Positions 1-11,165 of a stretch of DNA of 64,000 nt are shown here, piece after piece. The translations under genes were made by a program, and so were the position numbers. The notes under the pieces are model-generated. The model was not told the origin of the DNA. It worked only from the letters and a program-made list of their open reading frames with translations, and searched no databases. Each line of letters starts with the position of its first letter. Position 1 is the first letter of the stretch. The stretch is from Apricaphanius iberus (Eukaryota > Chordata > Actinopteri > Cyprinodontiformes > Aphaniidae), in NCBI GenBank assembly GCA_028564705.1, contig JAPXFQ010002697.1, positions 156,259 to 220,258 on the forward strand, written 5' to 3'.

Positions 1-447
1 TTTTCATTTGATCAGAGTAGGGGCAGCATTCCGCATTCACTGTGATCTGTACTGTTCTTCTGTATGATTGATTCAACTTTTATTAAAACCTCCAAACGCT
101 TAAAGGAATCTCTCTCATTTTTATTAAGAGTCTTAAATCCGATTACAGTCTGCATGCAGACATGCGGTTTATTAATAATAATTGATATGTATACTGTTGA
201 GACTATTGTAAAAGTAGCTTATACTGTTTGTAAAACTGTCCTACTGTAAAACTAAACATAGCCCTCTGATAAACTATTTAGAGATGGACATCAGAAAATT
301 CTTCCTGAAAAGAGGCAGAGGAACAGAGATGACAAGGGATAGTTGTTCACATTGACAGTAACATCAACATTTATGCTGGTAACAGCCAGTGCTTTGATTT
401 GATCAATGGTTTAATGGCAAATTTAAATAAGTGTGTTGCATTTGCAA
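1..447. other. AT-rich sequence with no recognised feature
   Basis: I see no coding frame with family resemblance, no terminal inverted repeat and no tandem repeat in this stretch. The one short open frame, beginning near position 64, has no recognisable motif and is best treated as chance. Confidence 0.5.
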
Positions 448-630
448 ATGTAGCCTATAATAATCTACAGAGTCAGAGTAGGCTATACGTCATAATTTGC
501 CTATAATGTAGATAATAATTATTTACAGAGTCAGAGTAGCCTATAGGTGATAATTTGCCTAGAATGTAGCCTATAATAATCTACACAGAATCAGATGAGC
601 CTATAGTTGATCAATTGTCTACAATGTAGC
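448..630. repeat. Tandem repeat, about 58-bp unit, three copies
   Basis: Three consecutive units start with ATGTAGC or ATGTAGA at 448, 506 and 564. A partial fourth unit starts at 624. Each unit holds a TACAGAGTCAGAGTAG-like core followed by an AATTTGCCTA-like end. Units one and two are 58 bp and unit three is about 60 bp with more substitutions. This is a small minisatellite with no coding potential. Confidence 0.85.
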
Positions 631-709
631 TTTTTTTGGGCGCCAGCAGGAACCACAATCGTTGTTTAAAGTGGGGACATTTGTCCACCACATTTGGCAC
701 CCAAAAAAA
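631..709. repeat. Short inverted repeat (15-bp arms)
   Basis: The arm TTTTTTTGGGCGCCA at 631-645 pairs with the reverse complement of TGGCACCCAAAAAAA at 695-709, with one mismatch. The loop is about 50 bp. It could be a hairpin or a very short MITE remnant. No target duplication is clear, so I give no family. Confidence 0.5.
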
Positions 710-1273
710 AAGGCTTCATGGTAAAATGCTACTCTGCTTGGTTTCAAACCCACAACAACAAGGATAGTAGCACTGCACCCTACCCACTACACTATAGCCA
801 CAACATACAGAACACTAGCAGTCAGGACATATTATCACGCAAACAGAACACCACACGGTTACACAGTTTATCAAACTAGGGGAATAGATTGCGAGTCTAG
901 GCGCACAGTTTAATAAAACAAGGAAACGGGTTAGTAATTCATGCCCACTGAGGAAATGGATTAGTAATTAGTAATTATTGCCGGGGTCTGTACGTTCGGC
1001 CCACAATGAGGTTGAAACATGTTTGGAGCCATACGACTGGCTGAAAGCGAACACGGCTGGGTAGTGATGAATTTGGTTGACAGATTCCTTTGCCAATGGT
1101 GACATTAGTTGTCTCTTCACGCTTGGTGAGTCTCAGAACTCACCACACGGAATTATCTCACAAATGCAGAGAGGTTCACAAAAAAGAAGACGTGAGTTCA
1201 TGCACATTCAGGGATTTGTATGATCTGTGAGTATATATTTGAAGCTTCTCTCAAAATTATTTTTGTCAAACAG

Positions 1274-1440
1274 CTTGTGTGCATTTTTGAAACAGATTGT
1301 GTGTGTTTGTGAAACAGATTGTGTGCGTTTGTGAATTTATATTACAAGTGTTCCTGCAAATTAAATTTTGTGAACCTGAGCGTGTGCATTTGTGAAACAG
1401 ACCGTGTGCATTTCTGAATGAATATGTGCATTTGTGAAAA
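1274..1440. repeat. Imperfect 22-bp minisatellite
   Basis: Units of the form TTGTGTGCATTTGTGAAACAGA occur at 1274-1296, 1297-1318 and 1319 onward. After an unrelated gap of about 40 bp they resume at 1380-1440. The second block is more diverged. The array is short and interrupted. Confidence 0.7.
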
Positions 1441-2660
1441 AACCTGCTTGAGGGTATTACTTATGATACTTTTTCACCTCCATACCTTAATCCTCAAAAG
1501 TTTAGAGTTCATGAATGCAACCAAGCTCGCTCAAAAATTTATTTTGTGTTCAGTGTCTGAAATCTGCTCCGTCACATGGTGAAAAACAAATTCACAACAG
1601 ATAATACTCTGGCTATAAAAAGCCAATGCTGACACTTCACGTATGAGGTCAGGAGGAAGGTGCTGCCACCTTTTAGACCAGTCGAGAGGAAAGTGAGGAA
1701 TATCAGCTATAAATTCCTGTTGGTCCATTCATTTACTGTCTGACACTCAAGATCTAAAACTTATAGAGTTGATTTGCTTGAATCTCAGCTTTTTCTAGTA
1801 GTACTGTTATAAATATTTTATAAATTAACATTCATGCTAATTACCCATAAGGATCAAATCTACACTTTTCTATACTTTACTCAACTGTTGTTTTAGGTCA
1901 TTCTAATGAAACAAATGTTGTTGTTTTTTGCACTAACCACTATGAACTACTGTTCTGTCTTTCTTGTTCTTCTTAAAGCCTATTCAGATGTTCTTATGTC
2001 CAAATACTGCAGCCATTTCTTCTCTGCTGGATGCTAAATAAATGTTTCTTCTTCAGTTATTCGTTTATCTTGAGCAGCTATATTTATTTATATCCTCCTA
2101 AGCTCTTGTGGCTGTGCATGTCGTGACAGAAAAAATTGCTTTTGTAGACAGACTTTCAAAATAATTACTGCTTTTCAGTTCAAAGGCCCATTTGCCTGTT
2201 TAGCGAAAAATCAAAAAAAGTTTAGCAGACTAACCTTGTAAAGGCCGTTTTTCTTTTTTCCAAGATCAAACGTTCCATAAATTACTCAAGTTTAATTAAC
2301 CATTTTTTATCCTCTAGAAATCTTATTATTATGTAAACACACCTGCATTTAAAGGATTAAATTGATAGAAAAATATTCATTTCGAAAACTATTGATCTAT
2401 ATTTTTTATTCAGGGTATTTAAAGTGGTCATTGACGTCTCTGTCTCAAAAGGGTTGTGCATTTTAAATCAGCTGCTACACTTAGCTTCAGGTCAAAGTTT
2501 GACTGATCTTTTTATGCTGATGTGTTACTGCTTGTTTGGGACTTAATAGGGGCTTTGATGTGAGTGTTCGTGTATGGAGCAGTTTTATGTATGTGAGACA
2601 TTTTTCACATACTGACTTTTGCTCAGGTTTTTATTTCAAACGGTAGAATTAAGGTGGAAA
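1441..2660. other. Unassigned AT-rich stretch
   Basis: No frame with protein-family resemblance, no inverted termini and no tandem array could be seen here. The minus-strand frame at 1531-1728 (65 codons) has no motif I recognise. Confidence 0.4.
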
Positions 2661-2668
2661 GTCTAGAG

Positions 2669-2887
2669 CAAGGGTGGGAAGCCCTTGTCTTTCAGTGCCC
2701 CTGTTCTGCTTGTTTTATGTCCCCTTGTTTGAACACACTGATTCAGATCTATAGGTCAATAGAAGGCTCCTGCAGAGTTTGATGACAGGCTGGGAGAAAA
2801 ATAGAACTAGTTTGAATGAGGAGTAAGGAGCAAGGACAATTTCAGAAATACAGGACAGGCCTCAGGAACCTGAAATTTCAAACCTTG
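2669..2887. mobile_element. Small hAT-type MITE
   Basis: The segment starts CAAGGGTGGGAAG and ends AAACCTTG, so its ends are CA and TG and partly inverted. It is flanked by GTCTAGAG (2661-2668) and GTCTGAAG (2888-2895), an 8-bp direct repeat matching at 6 of 8 positions. The interior, with CTGTTCTGCTTGTTTTATGT-like and GAAGGCTCCTGCAGAG motifs, resembles the abundant short fish hAT MITE that begins with a GGTGGGCAAC-like end. An 8-bp duplication fits hAT. It has no coding capacity and looks old. Confidence 0.7.
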
Positions 2888-3053
2888 GTCTGAAGGTCAA
2901 AGTCATACAAGTCTGTGTGTTCTTGTTTCAAAGATACTAAGCTCTTTGCTCTTTCCTCTATTTATTTTTGAGTCAAAAAAGAGGTATCTGTTCTATCCCA
3001 TGTAATACAATATCCTTAACCACACGCCTATTCTGAGGCCTTTATTTTGCTTC

Positions 3054-3406
3054 TGTTATGATCTGTCTGTCTACGTCTCCCTCAGTCTTGTTTGTGTCAA
3101 TCAATTTCCTTCCCTTCCCAACCAGTCCTTGTGTCCTCGTTTGTCTTATCGTCATCAGCTGTCTTTTGTTAGTCCTCCCTGTGTTCTCCTCCCCTCTCCC
3201 AGGTGTTCTCCATTCGTTAATTGCCCTTCCCTAAGTATATATACCTTCCTGTGTATGTCTATCTGTCTTTGTCGGGTTGTTGTCGTTGTTCTCCCTAAGC
3301 TCATCCTGTGTTTTTAACTTGCTTGTTTTGGACTTTAATAAATATGGTTCGCAAGACTTCGAAAAGCCGCTCCGCATCTGGGTCCTCCTTTAACAGAATT
3401 CTGACA
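3054..3406 (+). mobile_element. Solo LTR (Ty3/gypsy-like)
   Basis: A 353-bp segment begins TGTTATGATCTG and ends TTCTGACA. It is flanked by a perfect 5-bp direct repeat GCTTC at 3049-3053 and 3407-3411. Inside are a TATATATA promoter-like box near 3236 and an AATAAA signal near 3340, in the order expected of U3-R-U5 on the plus strand. No internal retroelement sequence or second LTR lies next to it, so it most likely arose by LTR-LTR recombination. A related 3' end (GGGTCCTCCTT motif) recurs near 33.92 kb. The gypsy assignment is inferred from the LTR style only. Confidence 0.8.
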
Positions 3407-3411
3407 GCTTC

Positions 3412-4015
3412 ATTCTTTTTTTTGCCAAATGCTATAAATATTTCTCTTATGTGCAGTGTATCTTTTTTACCCTCTTTTTCACTATGTAAAAGATTCTGTT
3501 CTTGAACTTGATATTGACCTCTAGCTCTGAGTAATAAGGGTTCATTCCTACCATATTGAAGTTTGTGTCTGTGTAAACACTAGAATGATCAGGGCGGCTT
3601 GACTGTTTATTGAATGTCAAATAAATTATGCTCCTAAAGATTTGATTTACTGAAAGTTTTGGCTGCTAAAACTGGTATGTGCACTTGGATCTTAAAATAA
3701 ACCCAGACATGTTCTAATGAAACATAACACTTTTACAATAGCTACACTACAGACAATTTCAATTGCTGGATCTGGAGATGTATAAAGCTATACCTCACTA
3801 TTTTTATAAACTACAAAAAAATTTTTGGGTTCTGACATCACAAGAGCAGACAGTCTGGTTCACCAGCTCTAAATAAATCTTGAATGTTTTCTCTAAATAT
3901 ATTCTTTTAACATATTTGTGGGTATTTGTTATAGGTTTTTTATTATTTACTGCTTTTTTACACAACAGAGCTGACCATTTTGTTTACAGTGATGTTTTGA
4001 ATTCCATTTGTCATG
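3412..4015. other. Unassigned AT-rich stretch
   Basis: No recognisable coding or repeat structure was seen between the solo LTR and the LINE scrap that follows. Confidence 0.4.
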
Positions 4016-4019
4016 GTAT

Positions 4020-4300
4020 TTGTGTACAGTGAACGACGATCAGCCATCGTTTACACCAGGGATCGGCTGCTAGCTCTTTGAAGGAGTGCTGCCTCCCACC
4101 GAGCAAGCCTCTATTCAGGCTTTGAACAAGAGAAGAAGGTAAAGACCTGTCCTTCCGTCCGTCATCATGGGAAACGGAAGATTTCTTCCCAACAATGTGG
4201 ACAGACTGATGGCTCTGACCGCCCATTACAGGAGCTAAGAGAGAGCAGCCTGGTTTCGCTGTCTGAGATGTGGCTGACGACACTAACCCTTGCATATGAA
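4020..4300 (+). pseudogene. LINE endonuclease N-terminal fragment (Rex1/CR1-like)
   Basis: The plus strand reads first RDRLLAL, then after a gap MGNGRFLPNNVDRLMALT from the ATG near 4167, then SLVSLSEMWLTTLT in a shifted frame. These correspond to the start of the apurinic-type endonuclease of jockey-superfamily LINEs, where family members have an MGNVRSL-like block and a FTETWL block. At least one stop and one frameshift separate the blocks. Only the endonuclease start is present, so this is a dead scrap. The Rex1/CR1 label is a best guess among related clades. Confidence 0.6.
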
Positions 4301-5070
4301 CATAGACAGTAAGGGCTTTAATACAATTTTCCTTTCCTCAACTCTCTCAACCTTCACCCAGTATGTCACCTGCCACACAAAAGACAAAAAAATACTGGAC
4401 TTATGGCCCTTTTCCACTAGCACCTGCTCAGTCTGGCTCAACTCAGCTAGGCCTGGTTCCAAGGCTTTTACACCAGTATCTGTATGGTTGTACTAACCCC
4501 ATTTTTAGAACTAACTTTGCTGTGGTTCCATGAGGAAAAAGCAAGGCCTAAAACGTGAAATCAGAAGACTGTTGGTCACCTTCTGGCCAGAGGATGGAGT
4601 CACTGGTTGCGTAACAGTACAGACTCTATTTACAACAATCAGACTCCCATAAAAAGAAAAAATCCCTACATGACTGAATCAGTGCAATTTCCGTACAAGA
4701 ATAATGATGTCACCAAAACTAGTGATATGGATTTGCAGACATTTCTAAGTTTTTTCGCTGGAGATATGATTCAAAGGGAGCTAGATGGAGCTACTCCCAA
4801 TAAAAACAGAGGTGTCTGAGCTGATGGCTTCTCATGGTTCCCAGCACACAATGAATTGAAAAAGCTGAAGTCCGTTTAAGGCACCTTAAAGAACCACAAC
4901 GGCAAAGAGGGTCTAGCTGAAAATCTTGCAAGTAGTCAGAGCAAATGGACACCATTTACTAGAACCGACTGAAAAACAATGGGAGGAAAGCCTGTTAAAT
5001 TATAATTAACAGGCATTCTACCATAGGTGAGCCTAATGATTCATTAAGAGGGGCACAGCAGAAAGGTGAC
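4300..5070. other. Mostly unassigned; possible MITE end near 4404 and a palindrome at 4990-5014
   Basis: GGCCCTTTTCCACTAGCACC near 4404 resembles the end of a fish DNA transposon that starts with a CCCTTTTCCACCAG-like motif, but I could not find the matching second end. GCCTGTTAA at 4990-4998 and TTAACAGGC at 5006-5014 form a perfect 9-bp-arm palindrome. Nothing else is supported. Confidence 0.35.
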
Positions 5071-5079
5071 TATAAAAGG

Positions 5080-6262
5080 GGATTACTTAAGAAAGAAAAG
5101 CCCTTCCCATTTCATGATGTCAGTAATGGCTCCCCATGAAAGAGAAATGTCACAAAATCTAAGAAAGGAAATCATTTCTTTACACAAACAGACACAAGAA
5201 GATCAGTAAAGCTTTACATATCAGTCAAAATACTGGAGCAAAAGTGATCCGATAATTTAGGAAAAATGGAAGTGCAACCATCGTATAGGGACATCCAGGC
5301 CATCCAGGGAAGTTAACATCTCGATAGGAGCGTCTTCTGATGAGAAGGGTTGAAGAAAATCACCATGCAAGTTCACTGCAGTTAGCTAAAGCAGAAGAAA
5401 GCCAAACTGGAGTGACCGTTTCCTGCGACACCACACAACGCACACTGCAGAGGAATGGCATGCATGGGTATCATTCATGAAGGAAGCCTCTCCTAAAGCC
5501 TATGCAAGAAAAAACATGCCTAGAATGTGCCAGGGCCCATGCTGAAAAATATGAAGACTACTGGGACTCTATACTCTGGAGTGATGAGACCAAGATCACT
5601 GTTTTTGGAACTAATGGTATAAAGACTGTATGGCATCGTAAAGGTGGGGATTTAAAAGAAAACGCATGGTGCTTACAGTGAAACAAGATGGTGGCAGTGT
5701 TCTTATGTGGGGCTGCATGAGTGCTGCTGGTGTTGGGGAGCTGCATTTCATTGACAGTATCATGAACTGAACACTGTACTGCTCTATACTGAAGGAGATG
5801 CTGCCATCACTCTTTGCACTAGGTCATCATGCACTTTTCCAACACGACAATGATCCAAAACACACATTTAACGCTCCTGTTGCATTTCTGAAGAAGAAAG
5901 TGGTGAAGTTGATTGAATGGCAAAGTATGTCTCCTGATCGGAACCCAATTGAACACTTGTGGGGAATCCAGCATCCAGGCTAGGCAAGGTTATTCTTGAA
6001 GAATGGAAAAAGACAGATGTTGCAATATGTCTACTAGATGTAGTAGTTTTTGTTGCAGGGTGTATTAATTTTTGCTTCAAACAATTTCAGTAAAACAGAA
6101 GATTTTGTGATCTAAATTAGATTAATAACCATAATTTTATGTTTTGGAGTTAAATAAGTTTTCAAAAAAAATAAATGGTTGGAAATCGTTCTTTTGTTCA
6201 TCGAGCTATTGATTGGATTCATACTTTTTAAAGGGGGTGTGCTTCTTTATGCTGAGCACTGT
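5080..6262 (+). pseudogene. Tc1-like transposon, inactive transposase
   Basis: Tc1/mariner transposases move DNA by cutting and pasting at TA. Here a broken plus-strand coding region carries the helix-turn-helix part at about 5150-5450, then an SDETKITVFG block (first catalytic Asp) near 5580. The [10 protein letters not shown] block (second Asp) follows near 5838 and the [12 protein letters not shown] block (catalytic Glu) near 5932. The spacing fits the family. Many stops and frameshifts break the frame. The right end, AAGGGGGTGTGC through GAGCACTGTA at about 6231-6262, reads inward as a Tc1-type terminal repeat starting TACAGTGCTCAGCA. I found no matching left terminus, so the copy is probably 5' truncated. 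Confidence 0.85.
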
Positions 6263-6479
6263 ATCTGGGTGTTAACCTAAACAATAAAATGGACTAAAGA
6301 CACAACAATAAATGAGTTTCTCTCTTTTCAACCAGCTAAGCAGGTATTGGCTTGTTTCTACAAGCTCCACAGCAAATTTTAGGGCTTTTGCTTGCACTTT
6401 AGCTAACTTTACTATTCAGTTTTAGCTGCAATAACATAAATAAAACACTGTTAATCTTATCATCCCATAAATCATTTGT

Positions 6480-8050
6480 AGTGTAGGACTGCTCCCCAGT
6501 CAAAACCAGTCAGACTACGAAGTACATTAATTATCTTCTCACATTTACCCATCTTCTTCTGAATATGTATACTCCATGTTAACCTTTCATCCATCCACAT
6601 TCCAAGAAATTTGAACACTTTGACCCTCTCAAATTCGTAATCATACAAGACTAATTATAATTGAAGAATATTAATTTTAAAGCTACAAATTATATAAATA
6701 CTCTTTAATGTTGAAATCTTAGAACCCCGCATTTGCCCACTGACCTATTTTATTTAAGGCTGTCTGAATTTGCTTAATTAAAAAGTCTATAATTTTACCT
6801 ATATGCCAGATAGCACCATCATCTACAAATAGAGATATACCATATACTGCATCAATACTTACGTTATATATCACTAATCATCATTTTAAATAAAGCAGGA
6901 CTAAACACAGATCTCTTGGGCGTGCAATTCTGAATACTGTCTTTGAAAATTTTCCTTTTCCAAACTGTATTGTCCTGTTTTTAGGAAACTCCTTTATCCA
7001 AAAGAAAATGTATCCTTTTACACTATCATCAAACATTTAAACAGTAATGCCTCCTGCCACAGACTGTCATAGTTCCGTTCAATGTAAAGGAAAACTGTCA
7101 CCACAGGCTCCTTATTAATTATTGCCCTTCTAATACCCTGATCCAACATCGCGACAGAGTCCATGGTATCCCTATCTATTATAAAACCACTTTGGTAATC
7201 CACAAAAACCCAGCAACCTCTAAAAAATACTCAAGTCTTTTAGTAACCATCCTCTCCATTACCTCTCCGAGCACTGAAGTCAATAGGTTGAATGAGCGGA
7301 TGGGTCCTTACCCTCTCTTCAATATAGTAATCATTACAGCATGCTTCAAAACCTTTCGCAATGGCCCAGCTTCCCAAATATATTTCAACAGACCAAGAAT
7401 TTCTTCTAGTACAAAACATCCAATTGTTGCAAGATACTATGGCTTTACTGATATTGCCCTGGAGAGGTCTTGGCACCGGCCTTTATTACTACCTTTTTCA
7501 GCTCCTTAAGTGAAAAGTACTAATTAAGCTAACAAATCAAATCTTCACTACTTGTATAACTCACTAATATCACCTTTATCTATTTTTTTTTATTTTTATT
7601 TAAGCTTCCGTTTTACTATTCTTCAAAATTGGAGTAGAAATATTAGTTCTTTTCCCCACAATCCTATGGATCACTGATCAAACTTCCTTGACTGGAGTTT
7701 TAGGACATAGTGTACTCCAGTAGCCTCCAACATTTCGTTTTTGCCTTCTTAACAGTTTTCCAAACCAAAGTAATACATCTCTTGAATTCAACAACATTTT
7801 GTTCAGTAGGATTGGTCTTAACTTCTTAAAAGCTCTCCTCCTATTACTTACAGCTAAATCACTATCATTGTTCCACCTTAGAACTATTACTCGGTCACGA
7901 GACAATGTCCTACTTGGGATTGTCTTTAATGCAACCTTCATAATCAAAGGCAATCATAAATAACAAATCTCATCAATAGAACCATCACTAGTTACATGAG
8001 TAAACCCTTCAATAATACCCACCTTAAACTTATCCCAATCCACTCAAGAA
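6480..8050 (-). pseudogene. I-clade (Nimb-like) LINE, RT remnant
   Basis: On the minus strand, the segment at 7953-7690 reads SRDRVIVLRWNNDSDLAVSN and RRRAFKKLRP, like the linker before the RT of I/Nimb LINEs. A VMERMVTKRLEYFLE block follows near 7260. At 7203-7018 come DYQSGFIIDRDTMDSV, RRAIINKEPVVTVFLYIE and YDSLWQEALLFK, which match RT motifs around the first catalytic Asp; the usual FLDIEKAYD is altered here. Frameshifts and stops are frequent. The region 7000-6480 probably continues the RT past the palm but is very degraded. A possible ORF1 of the same family lies at 12985-13265 in the same orientation. Confidence 0.75.
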
Positions 8051-8059
8051 TTTTTCTTT

Positions 8060-9433
8060 TCTTTTTTAACGTGTCCTGTCTGGCAGTTTGCTACTCAGAG
8101 TTGGTGTCTGAGTACCACGTACAAGCCCAACAGATTTACTTTCTCAAGCAGAGCTTTACAGCTTTGCTATAGTACTCCACTTGATATATATGTATGAGAA
8201 ATCTTTATTAATGATTACTGTGGGTTCCATTTCTTGAAGTTAAGGACACGAAAACAAGAAAGAAAGAATATGAAGAAGAGAAACAGGACAGACAGAAGTG
8301 TGAACTGACGATACAAGATAGGGAGGTAAACAAAGAACACAAGAAAACATTCCAGTCCTCCACCTCTGTTGGACGGCACAGAAGTAAGGAAAGAAAACAA
8401 AACAAAAACAAAAAATAATAGAGCAGAACAACATTAACAAAACACATCAAGTAATATCAACTAAGGACTACACATTCACAACACACCAAAATTGATTAAT
8501 TAATACAACATTAATGTCGCTGGTAAGCTCCTGGAACCAACTATCTGTTGATGATGACCTCAGCTCAAGAATATGTCCGTACACACCAATGTCCCCACAC
8601 CTAAGTGTGTTAGCATGCATGTGTAAATAACGTTTTCCCATGCAAGTGATTGATAGCTGATATAAGGAGCCGTCAATCTGGAATCGACACAGACATGAAG
8701 AAGGTCGGAGATGTATACGCCCAGAGCTCCCCAGAGTCTAGGCGCAGGGGAGCAGGGCCACCCCGCCCCCCAGCAGTGCCCCGATCAGGCATCGCCCGAC
8801 AAGGGTTCTCCACAGCCGCTACAAGGCACGAGGGACCTGCAGCAAGCTGACACATGCCACCGCCACCCCGGGCCAGCCATTCTCATTCACTGGCAGTGGG
8901 TGATGGAGGGGAAAAAGGCCCCCACTGGATGTGGGCCTAAAATGCGCCAGGCAAGAGGCCGCAGAAGATCCAGCTTGACAAATAGACACAGACATACAGC
9001 CACAATCACGAGTACCCTGCCTATTACACACACACATTCTCACCAACACATCAGGACACCCAATAAAGGACACTGTACACTCATTCATACGCCCCATACA
9101 TACTCTATATTCCCAGGCACCGATGGCCCTTTAGAGCAACCTGCCCTGCACCTGGGAGATGAACCCCCTTCCCACTAGGATGGGGACAAGCAGACCGCAA
9201 AAGCACCCACCATGGCAAGAGTAGCCCACCAGCCCAGGTCCCCGACCAGACAGCCTGATATGCCTCCCAGGCCCCAACCTCTGATGGTCGAATGAACAGG
9301 AGTGTGGGAAGACCCCTAGCCACTCTCCTCCGCTCGAATGTGGTGTTGTTGTGTGTTCTCATCTCCCACCCCGGGCCCTCAGTGTCTAGATGCAGGTAAG
9401 CAGTGGGCACCAGCACCAGAGGTGAGGCTCTTA
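8060..9433 (-). mobile_element. L1/Tx1-type LINE 3' UTR copy, left part
   Basis: This stretch aligns by eye with 55345-57400, which is the 3' UTR of the L1/Tx1 insertion there. Shared blocks include ACGTGTCCTGTCT, GTACAAGCCCAACAGATTTA and CCGGGCCCTCAGTGTCTAGA. The LINE runs on the minus strand with its 3' end on the left, next to a T-rich run at about 8056-8069. Relative to the 55-kb copy it lacks several hundred bp of the GC-rich middle. Open frames here (for example 8711-9178) reflect GC-rich composition and are not conserved as protein. The copy resumes after the Harbinger insertion at 10235. Confidence 0.8.
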
Positions 9434-10231
9434 TGCTGCATTCAGACCGCAGGCTTTATCAGCGTTAGGCAAAGCTCACAAAGCATCTAGTTTGACACTT
9501 CTATGTTGAAGCTTGCAAAGTCTGAGACTTCTGAGCAAAAAACAACGCGTGGCCGGTGCTTCTTCTGTTGCTGTACGTTCTGAACTATGGCAGATAGTAT
9601 TGAGAGAGTGGCTTGGCTTTATTTGCTAAATAAAGCTAGACAGCGTCGACTTCGGCAACATCAGCGCCGTTTGTGGATACACCCTATTCTATGGATGCCT
9701 TTTGAGTTTGGGGAGTTAAACCATTTGCTCCAGGAGCTACGTATGGATGAGGTTTGCTTTCAGCGGTACTTCAATCTGTCCCGCGCCCAATTTTACGTCC
9801 TCCTGGGCTGCATCGGAGCGCAAATCTCCTACCAGGACACCAACTACAGGCGCTCTATTCCCCCCAAAGAGCGCCTGTCCATCTGTCTTCGGTAAGTGTT
9901 ATCTATGATTTTTTAATACTGCGTTTTCTAGACTTAAATGTAGTTTTTTCCTGCTCCTGCTACATTCAAAATACGTGTAGTGACATCACTACCATTATAA
10001 GCTCTGATTGGTTAACACGCCGCCTCAGGGCCGTCAGCACCGTCAAAAGTTCAACTAGCTGAACTTCTTCGCTGCTAGCTTTATGAGCTTTGAAGCATGA
10101 AAAGCTTGAAAAGTTGACGGAGCCAAAGCTCACAAAGTGCCGCAGAGACCCTGACGCTCGCCTCCGCCATAGACTTAACATGTAATCTTGACGTTGCTGA
10201 CGCTGACAAAGTCCTTGGTCTGAATGCAGCA
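9434..10231 (+). mobile_element. PIF/Harbinger element with internal deletion
   Basis: The element is bounded by terminal inverted repeats: TGCTGCATTCAGACC at the left and the complement GGTCTGAATGCAGCA at the right, the similarity reaching about 30 bp inward. TTA flanks both sides (9431-9433 and 10232-10234), the TWA target duplication typical of PIF/Harbinger. It holds one transposase exon (9587-9895) and lacks the rest of the nuclease gene and the second MYB-like gene, so it is an internally deleted, non-autonomous copy. It sits inside an L1/Tx1 3' UTR copy and is therefore younger than that copy. Confidence 0.92.
9587..9895 (+). CDS. Harbinger transposase (HARBI1-like), first exon only
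   Basis: A 102-codon open frame starts with ATG and reads through RRLWIHPILWMPFEFGELN, LHRSANL-free spacing, then YFNLSRAQFYVLLGCIGAQI and YRRSIPPKERLSICLR. This matches the N-terminal region of PIF/Harbinger transposases upstream of the DDE nuclease. Right after CTTCG comes GTAAGT, a textbook splice donor, exactly where these genes often have their first intron. No later exon with DDE residues exists before the right terminus at 10231. The frame is intact as far as it goes but cannot make an active enzyme alone. The stop shortly after the donor is intronic. Confidence 0.85.
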   Translation: MADSIERVAWLYLLNKARQRRLRQHQRRLWIHPILWMPFEFGELNHLLQELRMDEVCFQRYFNLSRAQFYVLLGCIGAQISYQDTNYRRSIPPKERLSICLR

Positions 10232-10234
10232 TTA

Positions 10235-10300
10235 GAAGGGCTCCCCCTCCAGAGCAGAAAGTATGCCCACCTCAAGGTCCCTACATGTGTGTGTCTCATG
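10235..10300 (-). mobile_element. L1/Tx1 3' UTR copy, right part
   Basis: The sequence after the Harbinger right TTA (GGTCCCTACATGTG motif near 10278) continues the match to the 57.36-57.44-kb part of the other L1/Tx1 copy. Similarity stops at about 10298, which marks the 5' truncation point of this copy. No clear target duplication was found. Confidence 0.7.
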
Positions 10301-10679
10301 TAAATATTATAAGTGAAAGTGTCTCAGTTGTACAGGAAAATTAGGACCCATGCCGCCACCGGACAGCGAAAACTGTGTTTTAATGGACGAGTGGACCATC
10401 TCCTTTTTCGTCTTTTTTCCTAACAGTAGTAAACAGCAAAAAGTTCTTCCCCTTTGTTTAAGCTCACTGGTGTCCCCATCTTGTAAACAACATTCATTTT
10501 TACTTCTACTATGCTGTAGTCTTGTATGCATGCCGTAGAGCCCTATGCCGCCCCTACAGTCTTCAAGAATACTGGCTCTCAGCAGCAACAAGCCGCAAAA
10601 AGTATCAACGCTTCTGGAAGGCATCTCGGCCGGTCCCACACATCTAATTTCCGCGCAGAATGTACATGCATCAAGCATA
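10301..10679. other. Unassigned stretch
   Basis: A minus-strand frame of 123 codons spans 10307-10678, and shorter plus-strand frames overlap it. I recognise no domain in any of them, and no matching terminal repeats could be seen. It may be part of a decayed DNA transposon, but that is a guess. Confidence 0.3.
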
Positions 10680-10795
10680 AACCAAGCTTAAAAGGTGGTG
10701 GTCTGCTGATCTAAGGTGTTGAGCAGGGATATAAGGGCAGATCAGTTCTGCCATGTACACCGGTGCCAGTCCATTAAGAGACTTAAAAACATACA

Positions 10796-11165
10796 GTAAG
10801 GGAGCATGGTGGCTCAGCACCCACACCCTGGGTGGGGTTGGCAAAAGGGCCTTTCTGTGTGGAGTTTGCATGTTCTCCCCATGCTTCCTTGAGTAGCTAA
10901 CGTGAGCTACTCCCACAAAAACATGCATCAGTTCTGGACTGTATACTGCCTCCTCCTGGCTGGAATAATGAGATCCTTCCATGTCCAGCTGGGGAAACCC
11001 TGCCCCCTTCAGGTGACAAGAAGGGCCTGCCCACTCCTCAGGCAAGAAGGAGGCTTGAGCTTCAATGCAGGGCCCTCCCACAGTTAGCAGAGGGAGAGCA
11101 ATGCCCAGAACTGGAACTAGGTAGGAGCACGGGGTGATAAATAATGGGGGGGAAATATTTAAAAC
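10796..11165 (+). mobile_element. Degraded SINE-like insert
   Basis: A GGTGGCTCAG motif near 10809 (A-box-like) is followed by CCTTTCTGTGTGGAGTTTGC and ATGTTCTCCCC, both diagnostic of the tRNA-derived fish SINE whose cleaner copy lies at 51591-51945. A CACAAAAACATGCAT motif also matches that copy. After that point the sequence diverges strongly. The insert interrupts the RT coding region between the RIGFK and VFKSLNG blocks, which sets its approximate borders. Confidence 0.55.

Noticed and set aside
3129..3505. Plus-strand frames over the solo LTR
   Set aside because: They overlap the LTR promoter and polyadenylation region and carry no motif.
8711..9178. Plus-strand frame of 155 codons
   Set aside because: It is antisense to an L1/Tx1 3' UTR copy; low-complexity Pro/His/Thr composition reflects GC content and no family matches.
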